From Microbacterium testaceum StLB037 (lineage in GTDB: Bacteria; Actinomycetota; Actinomycetes; Actinomycetales; Microbacteriaceae): a DNA stretch of 64,000 bases. Positions 1 to 8,101 of this stretch are shown one piece after another. The notes under the pieces are model-generated. The model worked only from the letters and a program-made list of their open reading frames with translations. It searched no databases and had not been told where the DNA came from. The translations under genes were made by a program, and so were the position numbers. How positions within the stretch are numbered: position 1 is the first letter of the stretch; each line of letters starts with the position of its first letter. Where the stretch lies: assembly GCF_900104345.1 (NCBI RefSeq), contig NZ_FNJN01000006.1, positions 1-64,000 on the forward strand, written 5' to 3'.

Positions 1-185
1 TTTCCTTTCGATAGGGTTTGGTAAGACGATCGTATAGCCAGTCTTTCCGCTGTTGATGAGGAATTGGCTGAGAACGCGGCCTCATCGCGACTGAGTGAGA
101 GACCCGAGATCCACGCCTAACTCCGGGGCTTGAACGAGCTCCCTGCCTCCGACGTGGTCAGGTAGCGCGTCGTTATCGTTTTGCC

Positions 186-1043
186 ATGGAATGTCCGACA
201 TACATCGCGCCGGAGCGAGAGATCGTGGACGCGGCGGTGACTGCCGCGCTGCAAGGATCAGGCGTTCGCGTCCCGCCGTCGCATTGGGAGCTTGTGAACC
301 ACGGTTCCTCCAACCTGGTTGTTCTCGCGGGCAGCGCCGCGGTGCGCGTGAGTCGGAGCCCCCACGCGGCAGCCGTTGCCCTTCATGCCCAGAAAGTAAT
401 CGACTCGCTTCCCGAGCTGCCGTTCGCCGTACCCCGATCGCTCGCAGAACCCATCGCCGAGAGCGGCATCGTCGCGATCGCGCAACACCGCATCCCTGGG
501 GCAGCGCACCGACCGGGCGAGGGCGACCCGCGGAGCATCGCAGAACTGCTCGAGGCGTTGCAGGCCGTGTCCGTCGCTCCACTCAAGCAGCACCTCGCCC
601 AGTCTCACGCGTTCATGGGCGGCGCGGGCTGGCACTCGATCATGGTCGAGGAAGCAATCCCGCGACTCGACCCGGCAGTTCGACGCGCGGCCCGTGACGC
701 CGCGGACAGCCTTGCAGCTCTCCAAGGCCACGCCACATCCCTCATTCATGGAGATCTCGCCGGCGAAAACGTTCTTTGGGAGAACGGGCGCGTCGTAGGC
801 GTGTTGGATTGGGACCTTGCAAGCGCTGACGACCCGGCTGAGGACGTCGCAGCGTTGGCCGCGTGGCATGGATGGGATGCACTCGAGAAAGCCTGCACGG
901 CGGACATCGTGGCGCGGGCGCGCTTCATTGCCGCGACGTTCCCGCTTCAGCTGATCCGTTTCGCCCTCGTCAATGACCGCCCGGCGCAAGAGGTGCAACG
1001 CGCAGTGGAGAAAGCCAACGCACGTATGACGCGTTTGGGCTGA
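186..1043 (+). CDS. Aminoglycoside phosphotransferase-like kinase
   Basis: A 285-residue protein of the APH/choline-kinase fold, predicted to transfer phosphate from ATP or GTP to a small-molecule hydroxyl. The catalytic Brenner-type motif HGDLAGENVLW lies near residue 190 and the metal-binding VLDWDLAS about 20 residues later, so both active-site loops are intact. The N-terminal lobe (SNLVVLAG, AVRVSRS) fits the nucleotide-binding part. The substrate cannot be told: antibiotic resistance is possible, but most such genes act on metabolites. It is the first gene of the island part of the window. No clear ribosome-binding site precedes the ATG. The long open frame on the opposite strand (258-1451) is treated as a shadow. 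Confidence 0.85.
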   Translation: MECPTYIAPEREIVDAAVTAALQGSGVRVPPSHWELVNHGSSNLVVLAGSAAVRVSRSPHAAAVALHAQKVIDSLPELPFAVPRSLAEPIAESGIVAIAQHRIPGAAHRPGEGDPRSIAELLEALQAVSVAPLKQHLAQSHAFMGGAGWHSIMVEEAIPRLDPAVRRAARDAADSLAALQGHATSLIHGDLAGENVLWENGRVVGVLDWDLASADDPAEDVAALAAWHGWDALEKACTADIVARARFIAATFPLQLIRFALVNDRPAQEVQRAVEKANARMTRLG

Positions 1044-1193
1044 CGGAAACGCATCGCTGGTCAGGCAGCGGGAGTGCGCGAGAAGCGGGCTCGCGGCAGA
1101 AGTGAACCGACGGGCCGTTCGCGATCGGTGTTGAAGATCGCGTTCGATATCCGATCGGTCGATGGACCACGGGAAAGCTGGAATCATCGACCG

Positions 1194-1688
1194 ATGATCC
1201 TTCACAGTGCCCGTGTTGCCTTGGAACCGATCTCCCAAGAACTTGCCCGGCGTATCGTTGATCGCCAGGAGCAGCCTGGTGACAATTGGCATCCTGAGTA
1301 CCCCTTTGCGGATGAGCTGGTCCCATTGGCGGCCCTCTCTGCAGCTGAACCGACGAACAGCCCGTTCACGATGTACCTGGTTCGAAGAACGGACGATGGG
1401 CGCGCGATCGGTGGCTTCGGGTTCTTCGGACCTCCGGACGAGCTGGGTCACGTCGAATTCGGTTACGGTCTCGTCCCGTCAGCCCGCGGAGCAGGCCTCG
1501 CGACCGAAGCGGTGGGGCTAGCCCTGCGTTTCGCATCGGCCTGGGGCGCCCGCGTCGCGGCCGCCGACACAGACGTCAGAAACATCGCCTCTCAGCAGGT
1601 CCTGCTGAAGAACGGCTTCTCTGAGATCCGGCGGGATGACGCACTGGTCTACTACCGTCGGCGCTTCGGGGCTGAGCGCCTCGCGTGA
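1194..1688 (+). CDS. GNAT family N-acetyltransferase
   Basis: A GNAT-fold acetyltransferase of about 164 residues (acetyl-CoA to an amine of an unknown small molecule or protein). The acetyl-CoA pyrophosphate loop is visible as YGLVPSARGAGLATEAV, followed by the motif B segment with DVRNIASQQVLLKNGF, which is typical of RimJ/RimL-like members. I start it at the ATG encoding MILHSARVALEPI because the 40 upstream in-frame residues from the GTG at 1074 are arginine-rich and do not resemble the family. It lies 150 bases after the phosphotransferase on the same strand. The two could form a small resistance or modification cargo pair in the island, but this is inference. Confidence 0.85.
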   Translation: MILHSARVALEPISQELARRIVDRQEQPGDNWHPEYPFADELVPLAALSAAEPTNSPFTMYLVRRTDDGRAIGGFGFFGPPDELGHVEFGYGLVPSARGAGLATEAVGLALRFASAWGARVAAADTDVRNIASQQVLLKNGFSEIRRDDALVYYRRRFGAERLA

Positions 1689-1705
1689 TTCCGCGCAGGC
1701 GTCGC

Positions 1706-2245
1706 TCACGACGCCTGCCGACGAAGCCCGTAGGTCGCGGCGCTTCCGCCCGGGCGCCACTTGACCCCGCGGGCCAGCGGCTCGTCGACGCGGGCGAGAG
1801 CGCCGATGCGAGCCCGTGTGTAGCGCCAGGCGCCGCGGCCGGGGAGGATAAGCCGCAGAGCCCTGCTGAACGCGAGCCGGGTCAGCTGATCCACGGACGG
1901 GTGCCGGCGCCGCATCCAGTCGATGTAGATCTCATGAACCACGACCATGGGCACGAAATCCCAGGTGAACTGGTCGGAGTGCTCACGCCAGAACGCCGCG
2001 ACGTGGGCGTCGGGGGAAGGGGTCGCCACCGTGGCACTCGAGGGGTGCGGCAGAGCCGCGGCGACAGCGTCCCACATGGGCGCGGTGTCCGGATCCGCGC
2101 GCAGCTCGGCGGCGTAGCTGTCGAACAGGTCCGAGATCTGCTCGCGGACGCCGTGGAGCGTGGTGAGTCCCTCGAACGAGGCCTTGGGCTCGGACAGGAG
2201 TCCGCTGAGCGAGCTGATGGCGATAGCGATGGTCTGCGTCTGCAT
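1706..2245 (-). CDS. Hypothetical protein, island-encoded
   Basis: I do not recognise this 179-residue protein with certainty. The ATG at 2245 is preceded by a good ribosome-binding site (GAAGGAG, five bases upstream), which decides the start over the longer open frame. The N-terminal part is helical and polar; the middle holds WDFVPMVVVHEIYIDWMRRRHP and LAFSRALRLILPGRG. That pattern faintly resembles the short helical domain at the end of phage or plasmid primase/helicase proteins (a 'yeaYrrWc' type helix), but this is only an impression. It converges with the acetyltransferase and is transcribed away from the GTAC-rich region at 2.44-2.88 kb, so a link to replication of the element is conceivable. 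Confidence 0.6.
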   Translation of the reverse strand: MQTQTIAIAISSLSGLLSEPKASFEGLTTLHGVREQISDLFDSYAAELRADPDTAPMWDAVAAALPHPSSATVATPSPDAHVAAFWREHSDQFTWDFVPMVVVHEIYIDWMRRRHPSVDQLTRLAFSRALRLILPGRGAWRYTRARIGALARVDEPLARGVKWRPGGSAATYGLRRQAS

Positions 2246-2439
2246 GATGCTCCTTCGAGTGGATGTGGGATTGTGGCCCACCGTTGCGGAACCATCGGAA
2301 ACCACCCGTCGGCGGCTCTGCCGTCGCCGGTACCCAAAAGCTCGATGGGGCATGGTCCGCGTGCAGTCGCAGCCGACGCACGCCGTCCCGATGCAGGCAA
2401 TCTCGAAGCACGCTGGGCTCGCTGGTGGGGCACAGGGGA

Positions 2440-2880
2440 GGGTGGAAGTACCACGTAGCCAAATGCATCTGGTACGCACCGCCGTCAAACAAATGCCAGC
2501 TCAGGGGTGATTTCGAAGCACGCCAGGCTTTGCCGCGCACCGGGAGGGATTTTCTTCCGGTACGCACTCCAGACCCCGTTCTCGCCCGGTTTTCTGGGGT
2601 TTTTGGAGAGAGAAAGAGTGAATGTACCGGGAGTACCACCTATATCTACAAACTCCACACGTACGCGCATGCGCGCACACGTGCATGAGGTTGTACGCGT
2701 CAGGTGGTACACGTGGTACATCGGCACAAAAGGCCAGATCAGCGGAGGTAATTGAGCGAATCAGCGTGGTACCGCAACCGGTACGCCCACGCGCGAACTC
2801 GACCTGTATAGGGAGCCTGAACTGGGGTTTTTTGCTATACGACGCGGCGAGCACGCGTACCGGATGCGCTGGTACGCGAT
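2440..2880. repeat. GTAC-rich repeat cluster in gene-free stretch
   Basis: The interval 2246-3057 has no convincing gene. Within 2440-2880 I count about 13 GTAC tetranucleotides, most in the context GTGGTAC, GGTACGC or GTACCAC, including two GTGGTACA units in tandem at about 2704-2719. A 10-base motif around TCGAAGCACGC also recurs near 2403 and 2513. GTAC is uncommon elsewhere in this GC-rich window, so the density looks like a set of protein-binding boxes (iteron-like or operator-like). Its role is unknown. Confidence 0.5.
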
Positions 2881-2905
2881 GCAGTGAGAGCGGTGAGCGA
2901 GAGAA

Positions 2906-2939
2906 AAGCCCCCAAGGAGCAGATGCTCCCCGGGGGCTT
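2906..2939. terminator. Strong hairpin, terminator-like
   Basis: AAGCCCCC pairs with GGGGGCTT and the inner GGAGCA pairs with TGCTCC, separated by two-base bulges. No real U-tract follows, so it may be a terminator or a stem in a short transcript from the repeat region. Confidence 0.5.
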
Positions 2940-3057
2940 CTTGAACCGTTCGTGCGCTGAGCGCCGAGCTCGGGCAGAGTGCGTCATCTGGGACGCTCTC
3001 AGATTCTCCTTCTACCGCTGGTAGGCGAGATGCGGGGTGGGCCAGCCACCCCCGGTC

Positions 3058-3432
3058 TTAGCAGGGACGGGTGCCGCCCATACCGTTGTCCACGACGCAG
3101 CCACCGCCGCCTCCGACCTGGCCGCCCGCGGGGGGACCGCCGCCGCCGGGCCGCGAGCCACCGGAGGACCCGGTGTTGCTGGAGCCACCGGAGTTGTTCG
3201 ACGAGCCACCACTGGAGTTGCGCTGGGCGGCCTGCTGGCGAGCGGCCTCCTCGGCAGCGGCTACGGTAGCCTGGCGAGCGGCTTCCTCCTCCGCCAGGCG
3301 CCTGGCTCCGGCTTCTGCGGCCAGACGCTGAGCCTCGAGCTCCGCAGCGATGCGCGCGGTCTCCTCGCCCCGGAAGGCTGCATCACGTGGTTGTGGCCGT
3401 CGCAAGACCCGGTAGTCCGGGGGCGCCTTCAT
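3058..3432 (-). CDS. Ala/Glu-rich, Gly-rich C-terminal protein or remnant
   Basis: A putative 124-residue protein starting MKAPPDYRVLRR, with a charged heptad-like stretch (EETARIAAELEAQRLAAEAG onward) that should form a helix or coiled coil, followed by an Asn/Ser/Gly-rich linker and a Gly tail ending in GMGGTRPC. No signal peptide is visible from this start. The open frame extends upstream to 3723 but that part is antisense to the VbhA-like gene, so I favour a start at 3432. No ribosome-binding site supports it. It could be the 3' remnant of a larger surface or secreted protein broken by insertion. Confidence 0.35.
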   Translation of the reverse strand: MKAPPDYRVLRRPQPRDAAFRGEETARIAAELEAQRLAAEAGARRLAEEEAARQATVAAAEEAARQQAAQRNSSGGSSNNSGGSSNTGSSGGSRPGGGGPPAGGQVGGGGGCVVDNGMGGTRPC

Positions 3433-3474
3433 TAAGATTGGACTCAAGCAGGGGGAGCGTTGGGAGGTCGACGC

Positions 3475-3714
3475 GTGACGATGTCTAATGACGACGACAA
3501 CGTGTCCAGCAATCCCATCGAGCAGGCGCTCGCTGTGATCGAGAAGGGGCATCAGCTCGCGGGACATTTCCCCAGCAAAGCCATGATGGATCGTGCTCGC
3601 CGCGTACTCGACGGCCGACTTACCGCAGCTGATGCTGAGGCCGAGATGAACCGTGAGCTCGCTTGCATCGTCGCGCGCGAGCGGGTATCGCGCAAAGCCT
3701 TGAAAGGCGTGTGA
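3475..3714 (+). CDS. VbhA-like antitoxin, orphan
   Basis: A small acidic helical protein of 77-79 residues. The segment ALAVIEKGHQLAGHF, then MMDRARRVLDGRLTAADAEA, matches the layout of VbhA-type antitoxins, which inhibit Fic-domain AMP-transferases: one inhibitory helix, then a 'G-x-(L/I)-x-x-x-D/E' turn and a final helix. The strict S-x-x-x-E-G inhibitory motif is not clear here. The start is GTG 3475 or ATG 3481; GGGAGG at 3462-3467 suits the GTG. VbhA genes normally sit directly before their Fic toxin, but no Fic gene (HPFxxGNG) follows. The downstream 1.6 kb looks decayed. Confidence 0.55.
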   Translation: MTMSNDDDNVSSNPIEQALAVIEKGHQLAGHFPSKAMMDRARRVLDGRLTAADAEAEMNRELACIVARERVSRKALKGV

Positions 3715-4297
3715 CGCGTCCAAGACTCGCCCGTCCTTCGCTCAGGGTTGAATCCGGCCGATGACCGGGAGCAAGAGGTCAACGTGCGAAGCCTCGACAG
3801 GAGAGCTCAACCCGGAGTCCGGCCTTGGTGAAGGACGGACGACCGATTGCGCGGGACGCTCTGATCGGCTGGCTGTCCCATCTCTGGTGTGGGCCTTCTA
3901 GTCTTTCGGTGTGACAGGTGCCCAAGTCGGCGCAACAAACACCCCCGGAGCGAACGTCCGCCCAACGCCGAGTGCTCTGCACGCGTTGAAGGACGCGATC
4001 ACGACCATCCATGGGGATAGCGACTGAACTGCGCACATCATGACAGAAGCGACCGTCGTTGGGCGGACCATCGTTATCGGCCCCTCTCTTCGAGCCGGAG
4101 ATGAATGGTCCGGCCTCCGCTGGGGCATTCAGTCGCGTTCGGACGCCACGCCGAAGCGACCAGAAACTGCCGCGCGCGTCGCCCGTTCATAGGCGCGCCC
4201 GCGGTCCGCCATGGATGAGAAATGCCCAGCGATTCAAGGTTCCACCGGGGCTCTCAATGTCCACCAGCCAGCCCGGCGGTTTGCCTCCGAAACACAA

Positions 4298-4334
4298 GTG
4301 GGTTCCCGGGACACGTTGTGTATCGGGAACCCAC
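4298..4334. repeat. 11-bp perfect inverted repeat
   Basis: GTGGGTTCCCG (4298-4308) and CGGGAACCCAC (4324-4334) form a perfect 11-bp stem with a 15-base loop. It is not next to a recognisable gene end. It may be a structural relic, a recombination site or a terminator of a lost gene. Confidence 0.5.
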
Positions 4335-4551
4335 CGAAATGTGCGCGAAGGTCCAAGCCCCTCGCTCACCCCCGATGGTAGTCGAAGCGCCCAAGGTAGG
4401 TCGCTGAACCGCAGGCACGTTTGGGCAACTGCAGCCCGCGTCGTGACGCAGGTGGCCCCGCTCGGTTTCTGAAAGGCAAAAGGGAACCCAGGCTCGGTGT
4501 TGAGCCCTACCTGTGGGCCTTATTGCGCTCGGACGCGGGCCCTGGGCCACG

Positions 4552-4645
4552 TGCGTTGTATGCGTTGTACGCGTTGCATGCAACGCATGTGTTGAACCCA
4601 ACTGTTGAGTTGAACCCAACTGTTGAGTTGAACCCAACTGTCGCC
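4552..4645. repeat. Two adjacent tandem repeat arrays (9 bp, 18 bp)
   Basis: TGCGTTGTA is present twice (4552-4569), followed by the variant CGCGTTGCA and the inverted TGCAACGCA; GCGTTGCA/TGCAACGC is a 16-bp perfect palindrome. Directly after come three 18-bp units beginning TTGAACCCAACTG (4592-4609, 4610-4627, 4628-4645, the last diverging at its end). Both unit lengths are multiples of three, but no credible gene spans them. Confidence 0.7.
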
Positions 4646-5015
4646 ACCTGTTCCGCCTAGCACCTGCGTGACGAAGGGCTCAAAATAACGCCGGCGGCCA
4701 TCGCGCACACATTCGGGTCGACCCATTTCTGAATCGCGGCAGGTTGCCAAGTATGAGCCGGTGCGCGGACGTCGTTGTAGGGGCTCTTGCGCGCGGAGAG
4801 TGGCAATCGCGTCTGGGGCGATACATCCCTCCGAGGCGAGGCAATCCTCGGCAAGGCGCTCACCCAGAACGTGTCCAAGAGCAACTTCGACCCCCTCGTG
4901 CGCCGAGCTCGCTCACGTGCGTGAATTCCGGACGCCGTTCAACAGTACCTTCTTCGACAGCGCTGCCGCGATGGTCCACACCTACGCGTCAGGGAGGCCG
5001 CGGCACGTGGAGCTG

Positions 5016-5037
5016 CCCCCCCCCCCCGGAGGGGGGG
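5016..5037. repeat. C12-GGA-G7 homopolymer dyad
   Basis: Twelve C residues are followed by GGA and seven G residues. The tract can fold on itself and is prone to slippage and to sequencing error, so its exact length should be treated with caution. Confidence 0.6.
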
Positions 5038-5310
5038 AGTACGATCCCTGCCGCCTTTGCGTGGTGCGGGTCTTCACTTGAGGGTATGCGCGGTCAATGG
5101 GTCAGGTGCGGCCATCAACGGTACGACCGAGGACTCAAGAGAAAGTCGCCTCAGTGGTAGGGGCCGGTGCGACGCCGAAGGGGGCCGGCGCGCTCCGAGC
5201 GGCTGTTCATCCTTAGACAAGCATGTCGACAGTCACTCCGCCAGCGGAGTCGGCCACCAGAGTTCGGGGCAGCGCACGTTCCGGAGGTCTTGCGCGCTGA
5301 GCACAAACGC

Positions 5311-5952
5311 TCAATGACACAGCTCCCATTCGAGGATGACCTCGACACGGCGGGGGCTCTTGCCCTGAAGCAACCACTCGACCGGAGTCATGCGCTTACC
5401 ACGAGATGTCAGATCTTCCTTTGGGGTGCTCATGAATCCTTGCACGCTTGCCGGATCCCATTCCTCGAGAAGCGACGCTAACACGCGCGCGAGGTGAGGT
5501 AGCAATTTGTCCTCAGTTTCATGCGCGAACTGCCATTTCGGATAGACCGTAACACCGCCGACAGGGAAAGAGTACAACGTTCCGATCCGCGCGCGATATT
5601 GAACCTCTCGAACGTCCAGGCCGAGCCTCTCCGCGACTTCGTGTTCACCGTATGATGCGGCAATTGTTTCCAGTCTGGTCCGATCTTCCGACTCACGCAG
5701 CTCACCGCGTGCAAGGCGTTCTTCCATCTCGACGAGACTCTGTGTTGTGAATACCTGGGACTCAATCAGGATTGCGCGGATATGAGGAGTCATTCCTGAC
5801 GAGTGGGATTCCGGGCGTGATGCGCGAAGGAGTCGCGTGGCTTCCAAGTGTAGGGTCCGTAGTATTTCCGGTCCGCATTCGGATCGGTCGATTCTCGCGA
5901 GCGATTCATCGACCGCGTCAGCTAGAGTGAGCGGCCGGGCGGCGGTTGGCAT
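5311..5952 (-). CDS. MbcA/ParS/Xre antitoxin-like DNA-binding protein
   Basis: A 213-residue protein. A helix-turn-helix is visible mid-protein (HEVAERLGLDVREVQYRARIG), then a short wing with VTVYPKWQF. The C-terminal part SVQGFMSTPKEDL ... TPVEWLLQGKSP fits the toxin-binding domain of MbcA/ParS/Xre antitoxins (DUF2384-like), which usually pair with RES-domain NAD-degrading toxins. The ATG at 5952 has GGGAGG five bases upstream; the longer open frame upstream is rejected. No RES-like gene lies next to it, so it is either an orphan antitoxin or a free-standing regulator. It is divergent from the small gene at 6058, and both promoters must lie in 5953-6057. Confidence 0.6.
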   Translation of the reverse strand: MPTAARPLTLADAVDESLARIDRSECGPEILRTLHLEATRLLRASRPESHSSGMTPHIRAILIESQVFTTQSLVEMEERLARGELRESEDRTRLETIAASYGEHEVAERLGLDVREVQYRARIGTLYSFPVGGVTVYPKWQFAHETEDKLLPHLARVLASLLEEWDPASVQGFMSTPKEDLTSRGKRMTPVEWLLQGKSPRRVEVILEWELCH

Positions 5953-6057
5953 GACGACCTCCCTGAGAGCAATATCTTCCGATGCGTTGCATTCTGACCG
6001 TACCGCTTCGAAACATGCACGAGCTTGCGTGCCATCGGGACCGTCCCCATCGCCGTA

Positions 6058-6294
6058 ATGGCGGTCATCGTGAAGACCCTCGACCTCCTCGATAACGCCG
6101 GCGCCCTGCGTCACCAGCTGGCCGCCGGCGACACACCCTACGTCGTGCTCCGCCGGGCCCAGAAGTACTTACCCGCGGTGAAGGAGCTCAGCCCTGCGCT
6201 GCGCTTCATCGGCGAGACGGAGATCGCCGATGACCTCGACAAGCTCGAAGGCCACCTCGAGGAGATCGTCGCGAGTCAGTGGGTCAGCGGGTGA
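6058..6294 (+). CDS. Small hypothetical protein, 78 aa
   Basis: Unrecognised. The protein starts MAVIVKTLDLLDNAG and is predicted all-helical with a charged C-terminal half (DDLDKLEGHLEEIV). It shows normal coding bias (GC-rich third positions) from about 6058 to the stop, which supports it as a real gene. It is divergent from the MbcA-like gene with 105 bases between the start codons. No transmembrane segment or motif is seen. Confidence 0.45.
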   Translation: MAVIVKTLDLLDNAGALRHQLAAGDTPYVVLRRAQKYLPAVKELSPALRFIGETEIADDLDKLEGHLEEIVASQWVSG

Positions 6295-6597
6295 GCCTCT
6301 AGGCCCCACCGAGAGCATCTCGAAGGGGACAGCTGCAGTCGCTAATCAGCCCCGAGGGGGCGAAAGAAGAGCTTCACGAACGCCGCTGCGCGGCTGGCGC
6401 CAACCCTTCGGCCACGGCTCCTCTGTGGAGGATCCGCGTCCTTCGATGAGGTCGATGACGGCTACACGCAGAGGCCACGGCTGCGCCGCGTCCTGCGCTC
6501 CAGCGAGGCTGAAAGCGACCGCGTCCCCGCGGCCGCGTCGGGGATCCAAGAGGCTGTCACCACTGCGTGGCACCACCCTCGCCTCGCGTTGCTCGAA

Positions 6598-6642
6598 GGC
6601 TGTCACCCAGGTGCCACTTCGTTCTCAACCTGGGTGACAGCC
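6598..6642. repeat. 15-bp inverted repeat GGCTGTCACCCAGGT
   Basis: GGCTGTCACCCAGGT (6598-6612) and its exact reverse complement (6628-6642) flank a 15-base loop. A further CTGTCACC copy lies near 6553. The arms share the TGTCACC core with the next repeat, which suggests a family of sites recognised by one element-encoded protein. Confidence 0.65.
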
Positions 6643-6674
6643 AATCCCCGACTTTCCCAGGGAAAAAGGTGCCG

Positions 6675-6723
6675 CTGTCACCAGCCCGCCCTTCGGGTCC
6701 TACGGATTCCGGTCTGGTGACAG
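6675..6723. repeat. 10-bp inverted repeat CTGTCACCAG
   Basis: CTGTCACCAG (6675-6684) and CTGGTGACAG (6714-6723) form a perfect 10-bp pair with a 29-base spacer, and another CTGGTGAC follows at about 6730. These are the same TGTCACC boxes as in the preceding repeat. Confidence 0.6.
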
Positions 6724-7323
6724 ATGGACTGGTGACCACCTTTTTCCCTGATGCTGTCGCAAAACATGACCTCGATCCTCCGCTGAAGCTCCGGATGCTC
6801 GGGGGTAAAGAAAAGAGCATAAGGGGAGGTGGCACCGGGCTGCGTTTCTCCGTCGCTGCGCTCGGTCGAATCACATCCCGGTGGTCGGCATAGCCGACAC
6901 CTCTTCGGTCACCCGTTCGGGCGTCGCTGCGCTCCTTCTCGCGGGTTCCCTCACCCTCGCCGCTGACGCGTCGAGGGCCCCTACTGCGTCGCTTCGCTCC
7001 TTGCCCTCCAACGCCCCACTGGGGCGTTCTCGGGTGCTCCCGTCGATGTCGCTTCGTCGCTTCGCTGTGGCGCGGCATCGCCGGTTGAACCCACCCTTCG
7101 GGCGGGGGTGTGAGAGCGCGGCTGAAGCCGCTGATGATGTCCGAATGAACCAACGGCGCGGGGTCGCGGTCGCGATGCGACCGAGCGTCTGAGAGCGCCC
7201 TCCGCGCCAGGGCAGTGAGAGGTCGGCGGTGCCGACCCGGGGGTTGGTTCGATGTCCGTCCCAGGTTCGTGGTCGGAACGTGAGACCAACCTGTTGACCG
7301 ACAGAGGATGACGTGAGTTCGCT

Positions 7324-7809
7324 GTGGCTGAGAGTACGAATCGGGACCTGCGCGAGCGGCTGACGTCCTCGCTGGAAATCCCCGAGACGTCTCGCCTCGA
7401 GCGTGGACTTGGGACGCGGAAACGCGACAGTGCGGCGCTGAGCGCCGGCTCTCGGTTTAGGGCTCTCTGGGGTCGCGGGCAAGCGGGGCGGCGCATGCGC
7501 ATCGCTCCGGAGCGGACGGCGGCCGACCCAGGTCCGCCCCATCTCGACGAGCTCGCTTGCGAGCGCATGTTGATCACCATGATCGGGTGGCGCTTCGATG
7601 GGGGCACTTCGTCATTCGTCACTGATGACGTCACGCCTGAGCGCATGGACGCTCTCGTCCATGCCGTGATCGCCCTCGGGCCGCGCGTCGTTCAGTTGAA
7701 CGTCGCCGGGCTCTCCAGAGAGCAGTATCTCGAGGTCGTCGACCACCTCGCCGAGGGATCGTGGCTGACCGTCACGCCGCTGCTCGAGGAGCGCCTGGGC
7801 TCTGCCTGA
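7324..7809 (+). CDS. Hypothetical island protein
   Basis: A possible 161-residue protein from GTG 7324. The N-terminal half is arginine-rich and low in hydrophobic residues. The C-terminal 80 residues, from MLITMIGWRFDGG, look like a compact alpha/beta domain (VVQLNVAGLSREQYLEVVDHL). The true start may therefore be the ATG at 7558 rather than the GTG, for which no ribosome-binding site is visible. I recognise no family. It is the last gene before the excisionase leader. Confidence 0.4.
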   Translation: MAESTNRDLRERLTSSLEIPETSRLERGLGTRKRDSAALSAGSRFRALWGRGQAGRRMRIAPERTAADPGPPHLDELACERMLITMIGWRFDGGTSSFVTDDVTPERMDALVHAVIALGPRVVQLNVAGLSREQYLEVVDHLAEGSWLTVTPLLEERLGSA

Positions 7810-8068
7810 TCGCGCGCCCGAGGCGGCGAATCAATTCCGAAATCATTCCGCGAATCATTTCGGCGGCGGCCTCCCCGCGAGGGAAGTCGAGCTGACCCTC
7901 GTGGCAGAAGTGGTGCACTCGTGCGTTGAAGTGCGGCCATGGGGGCTCGCGATAAATGTCAGTGCCCACTAGTAGGGTCATGAGCAAGCCTGACGACAAA
8001 AAAGGGTCAGAGCCATTCGGCTCGACAAGTGGATACGCCAAGCAACCGCTAACGGGTTCGGCTACCAA

Positions 8069-8097
8069 GGTCCCTTGGAATATCTCTTCCAAGGACC
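8069..8097 (+). promoter_or_regulatory. Hairpin sequestering the excisionase ribosome-binding site
   Basis: GGTCCCTTGGAA (8069-8080) pairs with TTCCAAGGACC (8087-8097), with one bulged C. The right arm contains the AAGGA ribosome-binding site (8091-8095) of the ATG at 8102. An alternative pairing of CAAG (8067-8070) with CTTG (8075-8078) would free that arm. The arrangement could limit or switch excisionase translation. Confidence 0.5.
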
Positions 8098-8101
8098 CAT
8101 C

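Larger units (their letters stand above)
3724..5310. other. Gene-free, decayed island stretch
   Basis: I see no supportable gene in these 1.6 kb. The open frames present are short, lack ribosome-binding sites and have the composition of chance frames. The stretch contains several repeats listed separately. A short frame reading LRDEGLKITPAAIAHTFG near 4667-4730 ends at a stop and could be a relic of a DNA-binding domain, but it is too short to claim. Confidence 0.5.
6295..7323. other. Gene-free stretch with TGTCACC inverted repeats
   Basis: No supportable gene is present. The left half carries TGTCACC/GGTGACA boxes (listed separately). The right half is full of short imperfect repeats around GTCGCTGCGCTC and GTCGCTTCGCTC (about 6850-7190), which give long but non-biological open frames on both strands. 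Confidence 0.5.

Noticed and set aside
258..1451. Long minus-strand open frame of 397 codons
   Set aside because: It is antisense to the phosphotransferase and acetyltransferase genes, has no family motif and an arginine/cysteine-rich composition typical of shadow frames.
3460..3714. Fic toxin next to the VbhA-like gene
   Set aside because: No HPFxxGNG-type motif was found in any frame of the following 1.6 kb.
4552..4645. Possible CRISPR array
   Set aside because: The units are directly adjacent tandem repeats without unique spacers, and no cas genes are present.
5311..6114. Longer start for the MbcA-like gene
   Set aside because: The 54 extra residues have no family similarity, and a strong ribosome-binding site supports the ATG at 5952.
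6557..7646. Several overlapping open frames on both strands
   Set aside because: They arise from short GC-rich repeats around GTCGCTGCGCTC; the translations are Arg/Ser/Pro-rich without ribosome-binding sites or domains.
7772..8092. Minus-strand 106-codon ORF next to the excisionase
   Set aside because: It partly overlaps the excisionase leader hairpin, no start has a ribosome-binding site, and no family is recognised. A small gene from 7,981 down is possible but not supportable.
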